Source: Moraxella canis (GTDB taxonomy: Bacteria > Pseudomonadota > Gammaproteobacteria > Pseudomonadales > Moraxellaceae). From it: a stretch of 45,460 nucleotides of DNA. The position numbers were made by a program, and so were the translations under genes. Each line of letters begins with the position of its first letter. Within the stretch, counting starts at the first letter, position 1. Positions 18,714 through 27,237 of the stretch are shown here, in pieces. Location: assembly GCF_002014965.1 (NCBI RefSeq), contig NZ_MUXT01000011.1, positions 1 through 45,460 of the forward strand, read 5' to 3'. The notes beneath the pieces are model-generated. The model was not told where the DNA came from. It searched no databases and was given only the letters and a program-made list of their open reading frames with translations.

Positions 18714-20003
18714 TTAAGGGCGTATTTCCCCATGCCCAAAGACCACCCATTTTTCGCTCGTCAAACCGTGTAAGCCCACTGGACCACGCGCATGGATTTT
18801 ATCGGTAGAAATGCCAATTTCTGCACCCAAACCGTATTCAAAGCCATCCGCAAAGCGGCTTGAAGCATTAACCATGACACTGGAGGAGTCGACTTGGCGG
18901 ATAAATGTATTGGCAGCGCGGTAATTTTCAGTGATGATCACATCCGTATGGTGGCTGCCGTAGTGATTAATGTGAGCAATCGCCGCCGATAAATCATCAA
19001 CCACTTTCACTGCCAATATCGGCGCCAGATATTCGGTGTACCAATCTTCTTGTGTGGCTTGAACCAAATTCAGCTGGGCATCTTTTAACAGCGCAAGCGA
19101 TCGCTCACACACGCGAAATTCCATGGCGTCATTGACAGCGTGCATGGCGGACAAAATCTTGGGCAGCGCTTGATCGGCGATTTTTTCATGCACCAGCAGC
19201 GTCTCCATAACATTACAAGGCGCATACCGAGATGTCTTGGCGTTCACGGATACCTCGATCGCCATTTTTAGGTCAGCATCTTGATCAATGAACGTGTGGC
19301 AATTACCATCTAGGTGCTTAATCACAGGCACTGTCGCACCGCGGCTGATCCGCTCAATCAGACCTTTGCCGCCGCGCGGGATGATGACATCGACCGTTTG
19401 TTTCATGGTAATCAGGCTATCGACTGCCGCGCGGTCTGTGGTGGTGAGCACCTGCACAATGTCGGTAGGCAGATTGACCTTTGCTAAGCCTTCATGAATA
19501 CACAAGGCGATCGCTTGATTTGAGTGATAAGCTTCTGAGCCGCCGCGCAGGATGATGGCATTGCCTGATTTGATGGCAAGACTTGCCGCCTCAAGCGTGA
19601 CATTAGGACGAGATTCATAAATCATACCAATCACACCAAGCGGCACACGCATCTTACCCAGCTGAATACCCGATGGGCGGTAGGTCAAATCGCTGATCTC
19701 CCCAATCGGATCAGGCAGCGTGATCACATCATCCAAAGAAGCGATCATGCCCTCAAAACGCGCATCGTTTAAGATCAGCCTATCCAATAAGGCAGCATCA
19801 AGCTCATTATTTTTTCCATTTTGGACATCGATGGCATTCGCAGCCAGCACGTGATCTTTTTGAGTGAGTAGCACTGATTTGATGGCGGTCAGTGCGTGAT
19901 TTTTTGTTTTGGTATCAGCCGCCGCCAACACAGCAGACGCCTGCTTAGCTTTGGTGCCGACCGATTGCATATAAGCAGCAACATCAAACGATTGAGCAGT
20001 CAT
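18714..20003 (-). CDS. proA: Gamma-glutamyl phosphate reductase
   Basis: ProA reduces gamma-glutamyl phosphate to glutamate semialdehyde with NADPH, the second step of proline synthesis. From the chosen start (20003, AGGGA about 8 bases upstream) it has 429 residues; the frame is open 8 codons further without a ribosome site. The aldehyde-dehydrogenase-like cofactor domain shows [16 protein letters not shown] and [12 protein letters not shown]. The catalytic Cys is Cys263 in [17 protein letters not shown]. The C-terminal [13 protein letters not shown] is typical. The partner proB is not adjacent. A TACAAT about 25 bases upstream could be its -10 box, but I see no matching -35. Confidence 0.96.
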   Translation of the reverse strand: MTAQSFDVAAYMQSVGTKAKQASAVLAAADTKTKNHALTAIKSVLLTQKDHVLAANAIDVQNGKNNELDAALLDRLILNDARFEGMIASLDDVITLPDPIGEISDLTYRPSGIQLGKMRVPLGVIGMIYESRPNVTLEAASLAIKSGNAIILRGGSEAYHSNQAIALCIHEGLAKVNLPTDIVQVLTTTDRAAVDSLITMKQTVDVIIPRGGKGLIERISRGATVPVIKHLDGNCHTFIDQDADLKMAIEVSVNAKTSRYAPCNVMETLLVHEKIADQALPKILSAMHAVNDAMEFRVCERSLALLKDAQLNLVQATQEDWYTEYLAPILAVKVVDDLSAAIAHINHYGSHHTDVIITENYRAANTFIRQVDSSSVMVNASSRFADGFEYGLGAEIGISTDKIHARGPVGLHGLTSEKWVVFGHGEIRP

Positions 20004-20114
20004 AACTTTCCCTAATAACAGTGACAACCATCAATTGTAAGCATAAAATTATCAAAATACCACCCCGAATGATTGCAAATCTCAATAAATACAGAAAAAA
20101 TTGCGAAAAATATT

Positions 20115-20142
20115 TTGTCTTTATGGCTTTTTGGGGTAAAAT
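20115..20142 (+). promoter_or_regulatory. Predicted promoter of the amino-acid transporter operon
   Basis: TTGTCT (20115-20120) and TAAAAT (20137-20142) are spaced by 16 bases, 84 bases upstream of the ATPase ATG in a 223-base spacer divergent from proA. Confidence 0.4.
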
Positions 20143-20226
20143 TATAGTGCTAAATTTTGTTTTGATGAAATTGTATAGATATTTGCTGGCCTTTTGTGCT
20201 GATTTTCACCTGTTTTAGGATTTTTC

Positions 20227-21000
20227 ATGACCGATTCACGCCCCATTGCCCTGGATTTACAAGACATTCATAAAAGCTATGGCTCACTTGAGGTGTTAAA
20301 AGGTGTGTCTTTGACTGCGCACGATGGCGATGTGATCAGTATTTTGGGTTCATCAGGCTCTGGCAAGTCCACTTTACTACGCTGCATCAATCTGCTTGAA
20401 AAGCCAACGTCTGGCAAAATCATCGTCGGTCAAGAAGAACTAAAACTGAAATCGCACAAAGGCGAATTGGTCGCTGCCGACAATAAACAGCTTGAAAAAT
20501 TTCGCTCAAAAATCGGCTTTGTGTTCCAAAACTTCAATTTGTGGCCGCACAAAACCATTTTACAAAATATCATCGAAGGTCCCACCCAAGTGCTTGGCAT
20601 CTCAAAAGCCGATGCCATCAAAGACGCCGAGCGTCTTTTGACTAAGGTCGGGCTTTTGGATAAAAAGGATGCCTATCCTGACAACTTGTCAGGCGGTCAG
20701 CGTCAGCGCGTGGCGATCGCTCGTTCGCTTGCGATGCATCCACAAGTACTGCTGTTTGATGAGCCGACCTCTGCACTAGATCCTGAGTTGGTCAATGAAG
20801 TGCTGTCGGTGATGCGTGAGTTGGCTGCCGAAGGTCGCACCATGCTCATCGTCACGCATGAGATGCGCTTTGCTCGTGAAGTCTCAAGCAAAGTGGTGTT
20901 TTTACATCAAGGTCGCATTGAAGAAATTGGCACGCCTGAAGAAGTGTTTGACCACCCAAAATCAGCGCGCGTACGCGAATTTATGGCATCGCACCGCTAA
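20227..21000 (+). CDS. Polar amino-acid ABC transporter, ATP-binding protein (HisP/ArtP type)
   Basis: This cytoplasmic ATPase of 257 residues drives uptake by the two permeases encoded downstream. Walker A is GSSGSGKST (41-49), the Q-loop region [11 protein letters not shown], the signature LSGGQ (154-158), Walker B VLLFDE (174-179) and the H-loop VTHE. An insertion around residues 70-92 ([18 protein letters not shown]) is characteristic of HisP rather than ArtP, as are DPELV and FLHQGRIEE. It is the first gene of an operon: one ATPase, three binding lipoproteins, two permeases and probably glmU. Basic amino acids (His, Lys, Arg, ornithine) are the likely substrates, by family only. Confidence 0.93.
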   Translation: MTDSRPIALDLQDIHKSYGSLEVLKGVSLTAHDGDVISILGSSGSGKSTLLRCINLLEKPTSGKIIVGQEELKLKSHKGELVAADNKQLEKFRSKIGFVFQNFNLWPHKTILQNIIEGPTQVLGISKADAIKDAERLLTKVGLLDKKDAYPDNLSGGQRQRVAIARSLAMHPQVLLFDEPTSALDPELVNEVLSVMRELAAEGRTMLIVTHEMRFAREVSSKVVFLHQGRIEEIGTPEEVFDHPKSARVREFMASHR

Positions 21001-21041
21001 TTTTATTTTTGCCAAATTTTTATTAACCCAAGGAATTTATC

Positions 21042-21818
21042 ATGATGAAACCATTTGCCACTTTGGCAGCTGTTGCCTGTGTTGCTTTGGTTGGTTGCAC
21101 CAAAGAAGAAGCCAACACCCAAACAGCGGCGCCTGCCGAACAAGCCCAAAAAAGCATTGTTATCGCAACTGAAGCTGCCTATCCTCCCTTTAATGATACC
21201 GATGCCAGTGGCAAGATTGTCGGTTTTGATGTGGACGTGATGAATGCCTTGTGTGCCGAGATGAATGCTGACTGCCAAATCATCGCTCAAGATTGGGACG
21301 GCTTGATCCCAAGCTTATTGGCAGGTAAATATGACGCCATCATCGCAGGCATGTCTATCACTCCTGAGCGTCAGGCGCAGGTGGATTTTTCGGATTCTTA
21401 TTTTTCAAATACCATCGTTTGGCTTGCCAAAAATGACGGCAGTTTTGATCCAAATGACATCACCAACAAAACTCTTGCCAGTCAGCGCGGTACCACTGGC
21501 GCTGCCTACATCACCGAAAAATATGATGGCAAAGACGGCAACCGTGTTCAGCTACATGACACCTACACCAACTCTTATTTGGATATGAAAGCCGGACGCA
21601 ATCATGCAGTCATGGCTGAAAAGGTCTCGGCTGCCGATTGGCTTAAGCAAGAAGGCAATGGTGAGTTTGGCTTAATCGGTGAAGAGATTGACAATAACGA
21701 CCACTTGGGTATCGCCGTGCGCAAAGGCGATAGCCTAAAAGCTGAATTTGATGCAGCTTTAGCCAAAATCAAAGAAAGCGGTAAATTGGCAGAAATTGAA
21801 AAAGCGCACTTTCAATAA
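21042..21818 (+). CDS. Amino-acid-binding lipoprotein 1 (ArtJ/HisJ family)
   Basis: This 258-residue solute receptor is probably lipid-anchored at Cys19 (VALVGC). AAGGA at 21030-21034 supports the first ATG. The mature part is closest to ArtJ-type proteins: IATEAAYPPF, GKIVGFDVDV, the disulfide pair Cys71/Cys78, and AGMSITPERQ with the carboxylate-binding Arg110. At the position where HisJ and ArtJ use Asp to hold the ligand amino group it has Glu193 (AVMAEKVSAADW), unlike its two paralogues. It starts 41 bases after the ATPase. Ligand not determinable from sequence; a basic amino acid is likely. Confidence 0.92.
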   Translation: MMKPFATLAAVACVALVGCTKEEANTQTAAPAEQAQKSIVIATEAAYPPFNDTDASGKIVGFDVDVMNALCAEMNADCQIIAQDWDGLIPSLLAGKYDAIIAGMSITPERQAQVDFSDSYFSNTIVWLAKNDGSFDPNDITNKTLASQRGTTGAAYITEKYDGKDGNRVQLHDTYTNSYLDMKAGRNHAVMAEKVSAADWLKQEGNGEFGLIGEEIDNNDHLGIAVRKGDSLKAEFDAALAKIKESGKLAEIEKAHFQ

Positions 21819-21899
21819 GCTGATTTTTAGGTTTGGCGCATCTGCCTTTGGGTGCGCTGATTATCCATTCTTACATATTAAGCGTATTAAGGGGTTATC

Positions 21900-22700
21900 A
21901 TGAAAACACTGTTAAAATTTACCGCAGCCACACTTTGTGTTTCTTTACTTGCCGCGTGCAGCAACGACCAGCCTGCGGCTAATACCGAAACTGCCACCAA
22001 TCCCAATAGCTCAACCGCCCAAAGAGAGCTCATCATCGCGACCGAATCTAGCTTTAAGCCATTTAGCTATCTGGACAATCAAGGTCAACTGGTGGGCTTT
22101 GAGATTGACTTGGCAAATGCGCTGTGCGAGCAGATGCAAGCCGACTGTCAAATCGTCAGCCAAGACTGGGACAGCCTGATTCCAAGTTTAAATGCCAATA
22201 AATCTGATGCCATCATGGCAGGCATGTCCATCACCGAAGAGCGCCTAAATGCAGTGGACTTTAGCGAGCCTTATTTTGATAATACGCTTGTGCTGATTGG
22301 CAAAAAAGGCAATGCCGCTACCATCGATGACATCGCAGGTAAAACTGTTGCAACACAGCAAGCAACCGTTTCGGCTGAATATCTTCAAAAAAATTATCCA
22401 GACGCCATCATCAAAACTTATGATAAACAAGACAATGCTTATCTTGATTTGACTGCTGGTCGTGCTGAATTCATGCTGTCTGATGTCGTGCCTGCCGCTG
22501 ACTGGCTGACCACTGATGCTGGTTCTGAATTTGAAATCAAAGGCGCGCCCATTGACATCGGCGATAAAGTTGGCATCGCTGTGCGTAAAGGCAATCCTTT
22601 AAAAGCAGACTTTGACGCTGCGCTTGCCAGCCTAAAAACTAACGGCAAATATGATGAAATTGTTGCCAAATACTTTGACAGCCAAGCGGTAGGTCAATAA
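21900..22700 (+). CDS. Amino-acid-binding lipoprotein 2 (ArtJ/HisJ family)
   Basis: The second of three tandem paralogues, 266 residues, with lipobox LLAAC (Cys20) and a Ser/Thr/Asn-rich linker to about residue 42. Family marks are IATESSFKPF, GQLVGFEIDLANALC with its second Cys 7 residues later, AGMSITEERL with the conserved Arg, and TAGRAEFMLSDVVPAADW with the canonical Asp. GGGG lies about 6 bases before the ATG. Its pocket residues differ from paralogue 1 (SSFKPF versus AAYPPF), which suggests a different ligand or affinity. It shares the transporter with the other two. Confidence 0.92.
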   Translation: MKTLLKFTAATLCVSLLAACSNDQPAANTETATNPNSSTAQRELIIATESSFKPFSYLDNQGQLVGFEIDLANALCEQMQADCQIVSQDWDSLIPSLNANKSDAIMAGMSITEERLNAVDFSEPYFDNTLVLIGKKGNAATIDDIAGKTVATQQATVSAEYLQKNYPDAIIKTYDKQDNAYLDLTAGRAEFMLSDVVPAADWLTTDAGSEFEIKGAPIDIGDKVGIAVRKGNPLKADFDAALASLKTNGKYDEIVAKYFDSQAVGQ

Positions 22701-22784
22701 GTTTGGCTAATGGCGCTGTCGCTTTGAGGTGATTCAAAGCGACACCATCGAGAATTTTAGTAACACCAAATCAAGGAGTAGATT

Positions 22785-23582
22785 GTGAAATTTAAAACAT
22801 TTGGACTGATGGCAGCCATTATTGGCGCATTTAGTATCTCAGCTTGTAGCGGTCAAAATGAACAAAGCGCAGCGGGCAGTGGTGACGCCCTGCGTATTGC
22901 CACCGAAGGCGCTTATGCACCGTTTAACTACACCAATCCAGACGGTAGTTTAGGCGGTTTTGATGTGGATATCGCTAATGCCTTATGCGAAAAAATGCAA
23001 ACCAAATGTGAGATCATCGCTCAAGATTGGGACGGCATCATACCATCTCTAAAAACAGGCAAGTTTGATGCCATCGTTGCGGCAATGTCAGTGACCCCTG
23101 AGCGCAGCGAGCAAGTGGATTTTAGTGAGCCTTACTATATCAACTCTTTGGTATTTTTGGCAAAAAAAGGCTCAGATTTTGATCCAACCAGTGCGGACGC
23201 GATCAATGCCGCCAAGATCGTCGCTCAGCGCTCAACCATCTCAAGTCAGTGGTTGACCCAAGCTTATCCAGACAGCAAGCCGCAGCTGTATGATACGCTG
23301 GACAATGCTTTTATTGACTTGGGTAATGAGCGTGCTGATGCGATGATTTCTGATAAGCTGCCAGCATTGACTTGGCTTAGCTCAGATTTGGGTCAAAATT
23401 TTGAGATCAAAGGTGAGGATATCGATATCGACGACAAAATCTCAATCGCTGTCGATAAAGGTAACACCGCATTATTACAAAAGCTCAATGAGGCTTTGGC
23501 TGCAATCAAGGCTGATGGCACTTATAAACAAATTGTCATTGAGCACTTTGGCGAAGCAGGTATGCCAAACAACATTGAATAA
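22785..23582 (+). CDS. Amino-acid-binding lipoprotein 3 (ArtJ/HisJ family)
   Basis: The third paralogue, 265 residues, starts with GTG at 22785, supported by AAGGAG at 22773-22778. The lipobox is SISAC (Cys21). It has IATEGAYAPF, GGFDVDIANALC with Cys68/Cys75, AAMSVTPERS with the conserved Arg, and ERADAMISDKLPALTW with the canonical Asp. The usual AGR before that block is NER here. It is followed by a strong hairpin before the permeases. The three receptors are diverged enough that duplication is not recent. Confidence 0.92.
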   Translation: MKFKTFGLMAAIIGAFSISACSGQNEQSAAGSGDALRIATEGAYAPFNYTNPDGSLGGFDVDIANALCEKMQTKCEIIAQDWDGIIPSLKTGKFDAIVAAMSVTPERSEQVDFSEPYYINSLVFLAKKGSDFDPTSADAINAAKIVAQRSTISSQWLTQAYPDSKPQLYDTLDNAFIDLGNERADAMISDKLPALTWLSSDLGQNFEIKGEDIDIDDKISIAVDKGNTALLQKLNEALAAIKADGTYKQIVIEHFGEAGMPNNIE

Positions 23583-23612
23583 GGCTTCTAAGAAGTCATA
23601 AAAAACTCTGCG

Positions 23613-23650
23613 CTTTCGGCGGTAAAACCCATCGCCGAAAGTTGCTTTTT
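23613..23650 (+). terminator. Internal terminator between binding proteins and permeases
   Basis: CTTTCGGCG (23613-23621) pairs perfectly with CGCCGAAAG (23633-23641), followed by TTGCTTTTTG. It lies inside the transporter operon, 30 bases past the third receptor, and can lower permease expression relative to the receptors. Confidence 0.75.
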
Positions 23651-23764
23651 GTATGGCAATTTGATTTTTGCTAAACCATCCTTTGATGATTGGCTGAGTG
23701 GTTTACCCAAAACCAATCAATCTCAGCGATCAACTGATGGTATTTTTTAATTTAAGGTACTGGC

Positions 23765-24487
23765 GTGTTTGACTTACAAGGCTACGGCCCCATTTTATTG
23801 CAAGGTACAATTTTAACCATAAAACTTGGGCTTGCCAGTTTGGTGTTTGGTCTGTTATTTGGTTTGCTTGGTGCGCTTGCCAAGCTTTCTGGCGTTTGGA
23901 TATTACAAAAAATTGCCAATGCCTATACGACGATTGTCCGCGGTATTCCTGAGCTTTTGATGGTTTTTTTCATCTTCTTTGGCGGTAGTGTCATTTTGGC
24001 CGCCATCGCAAGACAAATGGGCTACGCAGGGCGCATTGATGTGAGTCAATTTTGGGCAGGGGTTGCCGCCCTATCTATCATGTTTGGTGCTTATGCAACC
24101 GAAGTTTTTCGCATGGCGATTCAGGATATCCCCAAAGGGCAATGGGAGTCCGCTCAAAGCATCGGCATGACGCCAGTACAAACTTTGACGCGCATTATCC
24201 TACCTCAGATGTGGATGGTGGCATTGCCTGGTCTTGGTAACTTAACTTTGGTACTGCTTAAAGACACCGCCTTGGTTTCGTTGATTGGTTTACAAGACTT
24301 GATGTATTTTTCACAGCGTGCCGCGCAATCCACCCAAAAACCTTTTACCTTCTATTTGACTGCTGCTTTCATCTATTTGGCTTTGACGTCAGTGATTACG
24401 CTTTTTACCATGTGGTGTGAATCTCGCGCCAACCCTGCTGCACGGTATGCTAAGCTACTTCACAAACACTCAGGGGGTCGATCATGA
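23765..24487 (+). CDS. Amino-acid ABC transporter permease 1 (ArtQ/HisQ type)
   Basis: This 240-residue inner-membrane subunit has about five helices. GTG at 23765 is the start, with AAGG (23754-23757) 7 bases before it. IVRGIPELLMVFFIFFGGS and the cytoplasmic coupling loop GQWESAQSIGMTPVQTLTRIILPQMW are ArtQ-like, as is LVLLKDTALVSLIG. The stop overlaps the start of the second permease by ATGA, showing translational coupling. Spacer 23583-23764 carries the internal terminator and possibly a weak promoter. Confidence 0.93.
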   Translation: MFDLQGYGPILLQGTILTIKLGLASLVFGLLFGLLGALAKLSGVWILQKIANAYTTIVRGIPELLMVFFIFFGGSVILAAIARQMGYAGRIDVSQFWAGVAALSIMFGAYATEVFRMAIQDIPKGQWESAQSIGMTPVQTLTRIILPQMWMVALPGLGNLTLVLLKDTALVSLIGLQDLMYFSQRAAQSTQKPFTFYLTAAFIYLALTSVITLFTMWCESRANPAARYAKLLHKHSGGRS

Positions 24488-25209
24488 ACTGGAACTGGCA
24501 AGCAATTATTAAATATTTTCCAGATTTGCTCGCTGCATCGGTCACCACCATTGAGCTTGTGGTGCTGTCTTGCGCTTTGGGTCTTGTGTTTGGTGTCATT
24601 CTTGGTCTGTGGCGACTTTCTCCAGTATTGTGGCTTCGAGCCATTCCGGCAGCTTACATTTTTTTCTTTCGCGGCACGCCTTTACTGGTTCAGATTTTCT
24701 TAATTTACTATGGCTTGGGGCAATTTAGCGCCCTAAAAGAATCCTTTCTTTGGGAGCCTGTTTTTAGCCAAGCCTACTGGTGCGCCATCATCGCCTTTAC
24801 CTTAAATACTTCAGCCTATATCGGTGAAATCGTCCGCGGTGCAGTCATGGCCGTGCCTGCCGGAGAGCTGGAAGCTGCTGACGCCATTGGTATGTCGAGA
24901 CTGCAAAAATTGCGCCGCGTCACTCTGCCGCGCGCCTTTGGCATCATGATACCTGCCTATAGCAATGAAGTGATATTCATGCTCAAGGGGAGTGCTTTGG
25001 CAGCGTCCATTACAGTGGTTGAACTGACGCATAAGGCTCGAGACATCATTGCCGTCACATATCTTAATTTGGAGATGTTTTTTGCCGCTGGTGTGATTTA
25101 TTTGGTCATCAGTTGGGTATTTTTATTTATGTTCCGCCAATTTGAGCGCCATGTGAATCGCCATAAACGCTATATTCCGCCTGTGGTGAATCCAAATCCA
25201 CCGATTTAA
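24484..25209 (+). CDS. Amino-acid ABC transporter permease 2 (ArtM/HisM type)
   Basis: The 241-residue partner permease contains YIFFFRGTPLLVQIFLIYYG, the coupling loop AGELEAADAIGMSRLQKLRRVTLPRA and VIFMLKGSALAASITVVELT, all typical of HisM/ArtM. It pairs with the upstream permease in the membrane; the shared ATPase docks on both EAA-type loops. It overlaps the preceding gene by 4 bases and is followed 13 bases later by glmU. A basic, proline-rich tail (HKRYIPPVVNPNPPI) follows the last helix. Confidence 0.93.
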   Translation: MNWNWQAIIKYFPDLLAASVTTIELVVLSCALGLVFGVILGLWRLSPVLWLRAIPAAYIFFFRGTPLLVQIFLIYYGLGQFSALKESFLWEPVFSQAYWCAIIAFTLNTSAYIGEIVRGAVMAVPAGELEAADAIGMSRLQKLRRVTLPRAFGIMIPAYSNEVIFMLKGSALAASITVVELTHKARDIIAVTYLNLEMFFAAGVIYLVISWVFLFMFRQFERHVNRHKRYIPPVVNPNPPI

Positions 25210-25222
25210 TTTAGGAAGACTT

Positions 25223-26584
25223 ATGACATTACATACCATTATTTTGGCTGCCGGAAAAGGCACCCGCATGAAATCTAGCCGACCCAAAGTTTTGCAAACC
25301 TTGGCAGGCAAGGCTTTGGTTCAGCATGTTTTAGATACCTGCACACAAATTCAAGCAGATGGCACGATTTTGATTTATGGCTTTGGCGGTGAGATGGTCA
25401 AAAAGGCACTGTCTGCCTATCCGATCACCTTTGCTGAACAAACGCAGCAGCTAGGCACAGGTCACGCGGTCAAGATGGCACTGCCCTATCTGCCAAAAGA
25501 AGGTAAGAGCCTTATTTTATATGGCGATGTACCCCTAACTCAAGCCGACACCTTACAAAACCTTGTTAAGGCCAATACCAGCGGCATCTCGATGCTGACT
25601 TTGAATGTTGAGCATCCGTTTGGTTTGGGGCGGATTGTCCGAGATCAGGGCAAGGTCGTTGCCATCGTCGAAGAAAAAGACGCCGATGCCCAACAACAGC
25701 TAATCACAGAAATTAACAGCGGTATCTATTGTGTGGACAATGCACTGCTACACAAGTACCTACCCATGCTCACTAATGACAATGCCCAAGGCGAATATTA
25801 TTTGACAGATATTGTTAAATTGGCTGTTAATGATGGCATTGAGATTGCGACCATTGAGCCTGAGTTTGCCTTTGAGATTGAGGGCGTTAATGATCGCATT
25901 CAGCTTGCTAATCTTGAGCGAGCCTTTCAATCACACCAAGTTTATCAGCTACAATTGGCTGGCGTACAGTTCGCCGACCCAAGTCGAGTCGATATTCGTG
26001 GCACATTGACCTGCGATCAAGATGTTTTTATTGATATTAATACAGTGTTTGCAGGCGACGTCCATTTGGGTGAAGGCGTGCGGATTGATGCAGGCAATGT
26101 CATTACTAACAGTCGCATTGGCAACCAAACCCACATTAAAGCCCACTGCGTCATTGATGACAGTCTAATTGGTCAACATGTGGCTATTGGACCATTTGCC
26201 CATCTAAGATCAAAAACCGTACTGGCAGATGATGTCAAAATTGGTAATTTTGTCGAAACTAAGAAAACGACCGTCGGTGTCGGCAGCAAGATTAATCATC
26301 TCAGTTATGCTGGTGACAGTATCATCGGACAAGATGTGAACGTTGGCGCCGGTGTGATTACATGTAACTATGATGGCGTAAATAAGTTTACCACGACAAT
26401 TGGTGACCGCGCTTTCATTGGCAGTAATTCAAGCTTAGTCGCTCCTGTGACGATCGGCAGTGATGCAACGATCGGCGCAGGATCGGTCATCACCAAAGAT
26501 GCCCAAGAAAATGCTTTGACACTAGCCAGAGCAAAACAAGCCACCATCACAGGTTGGTCTCGCCCTACTAAAAAGACCAAATGA
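25223..26584 (+). CDS. glmU: Bifunctional GlcNAc-1-P uridyltransferase / GlcN-1-P acetyltransferase
   Basis: GlmU acetylates glucosamine-1-phosphate and then uses UTP to make UDP-N-acetylglucosamine, the precursor of peptidoglycan, lipid A and capsule sugars. The 453 residues match the family. The N-terminal Rossmann domain starts LAAGKGTRMKSSRPK (8-22) and contains GDVPLT and EINSGIYCVDN. The C-terminal left-handed beta-helix shows repeated hexapeptides, the catalytic His in KINHLSYAGD, and CNYDGVNKFTT. AGGAAG precedes the ATG. It sits 13 bases after the last permease, so readthrough from the transporter operon is likely; glmS is not here. Confidence 0.97.
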   Translation: MTLHTIILAAGKGTRMKSSRPKVLQTLAGKALVQHVLDTCTQIQADGTILIYGFGGEMVKKALSAYPITFAEQTQQLGTGHAVKMALPYLPKEGKSLILYGDVPLTQADTLQNLVKANTSGISMLTLNVEHPFGLGRIVRDQGKVVAIVEEKDADAQQQLITEINSGIYCVDNALLHKYLPMLTNDNAQGEYYLTDIVKLAVNDGIEIATIEPEFAFEIEGVNDRIQLANLERAFQSHQVYQLQLAGVQFADPSRVDIRGTLTCDQDVFIDINTVFAGDVHLGEGVRIDAGNVITNSRIGNQTHIKAHCVIDDSLIGQHVAIGPFAHLRSKTVLADDVKIGNFVETKKTTVGVGSKINHLSYAGDSIIGQDVNVGAGVITCNYDGVNKFTTTIGDRAFIGSNSSLVAPVTIGSDATIGAGSVITKDAQENALTLARAKQATITGWSRPTKKTK

Positions 26585-26622
26585 TGACCACTGAATATTT
26601 GGTCCATGCCGCTTAACCAAAA

Positions 26623-26652
26623 ATAAATGCCGCTAAGTTTAGCGGCATTTAT
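26623..26652. terminator. Bidirectional terminator between glmU and mscL
   Basis: ATAAATGCCGCTAA (26623-26636) and TTAGCGGCATTTAT (26639-26652) are perfectly complementary. It serves both convergent genes. Confidence 0.85.
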
Positions 26653-26665
26653 AATGGCAAAAAGC

Positions 26666-27100
26666 TTATCTTTTTTCGCCAAGTTTTGCACTGATCTCAC
26701 GCAGCAGTAGAATCTCCTCTGCTGGCTCTTCTGGCGCTGCTGGCTCTTCTGCCTTACGGCGTAATTTGTTCATCGCCTTGACCATCATAAAGATGATAAA
26801 TGCCAAAATGATGAAGTTGATAACAACTGTAATAAAGCTGCCATAAGCCAGCATCGGTGCGCCCGCTTCTTTAAGCGCTTCATAAGTCATCGGCACGCCA
26901 GCTGGCGCATCACCCAACAATATGAACATATTTTTAAAGTCGAACTCACCACCCATGATGAATGCAATGATCGGCATGATCACATCTTCAACCAACGATG
27001 TAGTGATCTTACCAAAAGCCGCACCGATGATTACACCGACCGCCAAATCCATCACATTGCCTTTTAAGGCAAATTCTTTAAATTCTTGAACTAAACTCAT
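26666..27100 (-). CDS. mscL: Large-conductance mechanosensitive channel
   Basis: MscL is a pentameric inner-membrane valve that releases solutes on hypo-osmotic shock. The 144 residues are slightly more than the E. coli 136. The N-terminal amphipathic helix and first pore helix ([26 protein letters not shown]) are near-canonical, as are the [16 protein letters not shown] block and the second helix [21 protein letters not shown] Glu/Ala/Pro linker precedes the C-terminal bundle helix ([12 protein letters not shown]). It follows typA on the same strand after 137 bases. Confidence 0.96.
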   Translation of the reverse strand: MSLVQEFKEFALKGNVMDLAVGVIIGAAFGKITTSLVEDVIMPIIAFIMGGEFDFKNMFILLGDAPAGVPMTYEALKEAGAPMLAYGSFITVVINFIILAFIIFMMVKAMNKLRRKAEEPAAPEEPAEEILLLREISAKLGEKR

Positions 27101-27203
27101 GATATATACTCAAATATCAATTAAAATAAGCACATCCGACCATCCAAATCCATACAACCGGTTTAAAATCGCATGCACACAGCAGACAATAAAGTCATCC
27201 ACA

Positions 27204-27229
27204 GCGGCGCTGAACTTCAACACCGCCGC
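27204..27229 (-). terminator. Weak GC hairpin after typA
   Basis: GCGGCG (27204-27209) and CGCCGC (27224-27229) can pair across a 14-base loop just past the typA stop. No T run follows, so termination may be partial. Confidence 0.3.
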
Positions 27230-27237
27230 CAAGGCTA

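Noticed and set aside
20021..20218. 65-residue frame upstream of the transporter ATPase
   Set aside because: It lies over the predicted promoter and has no family-like features.
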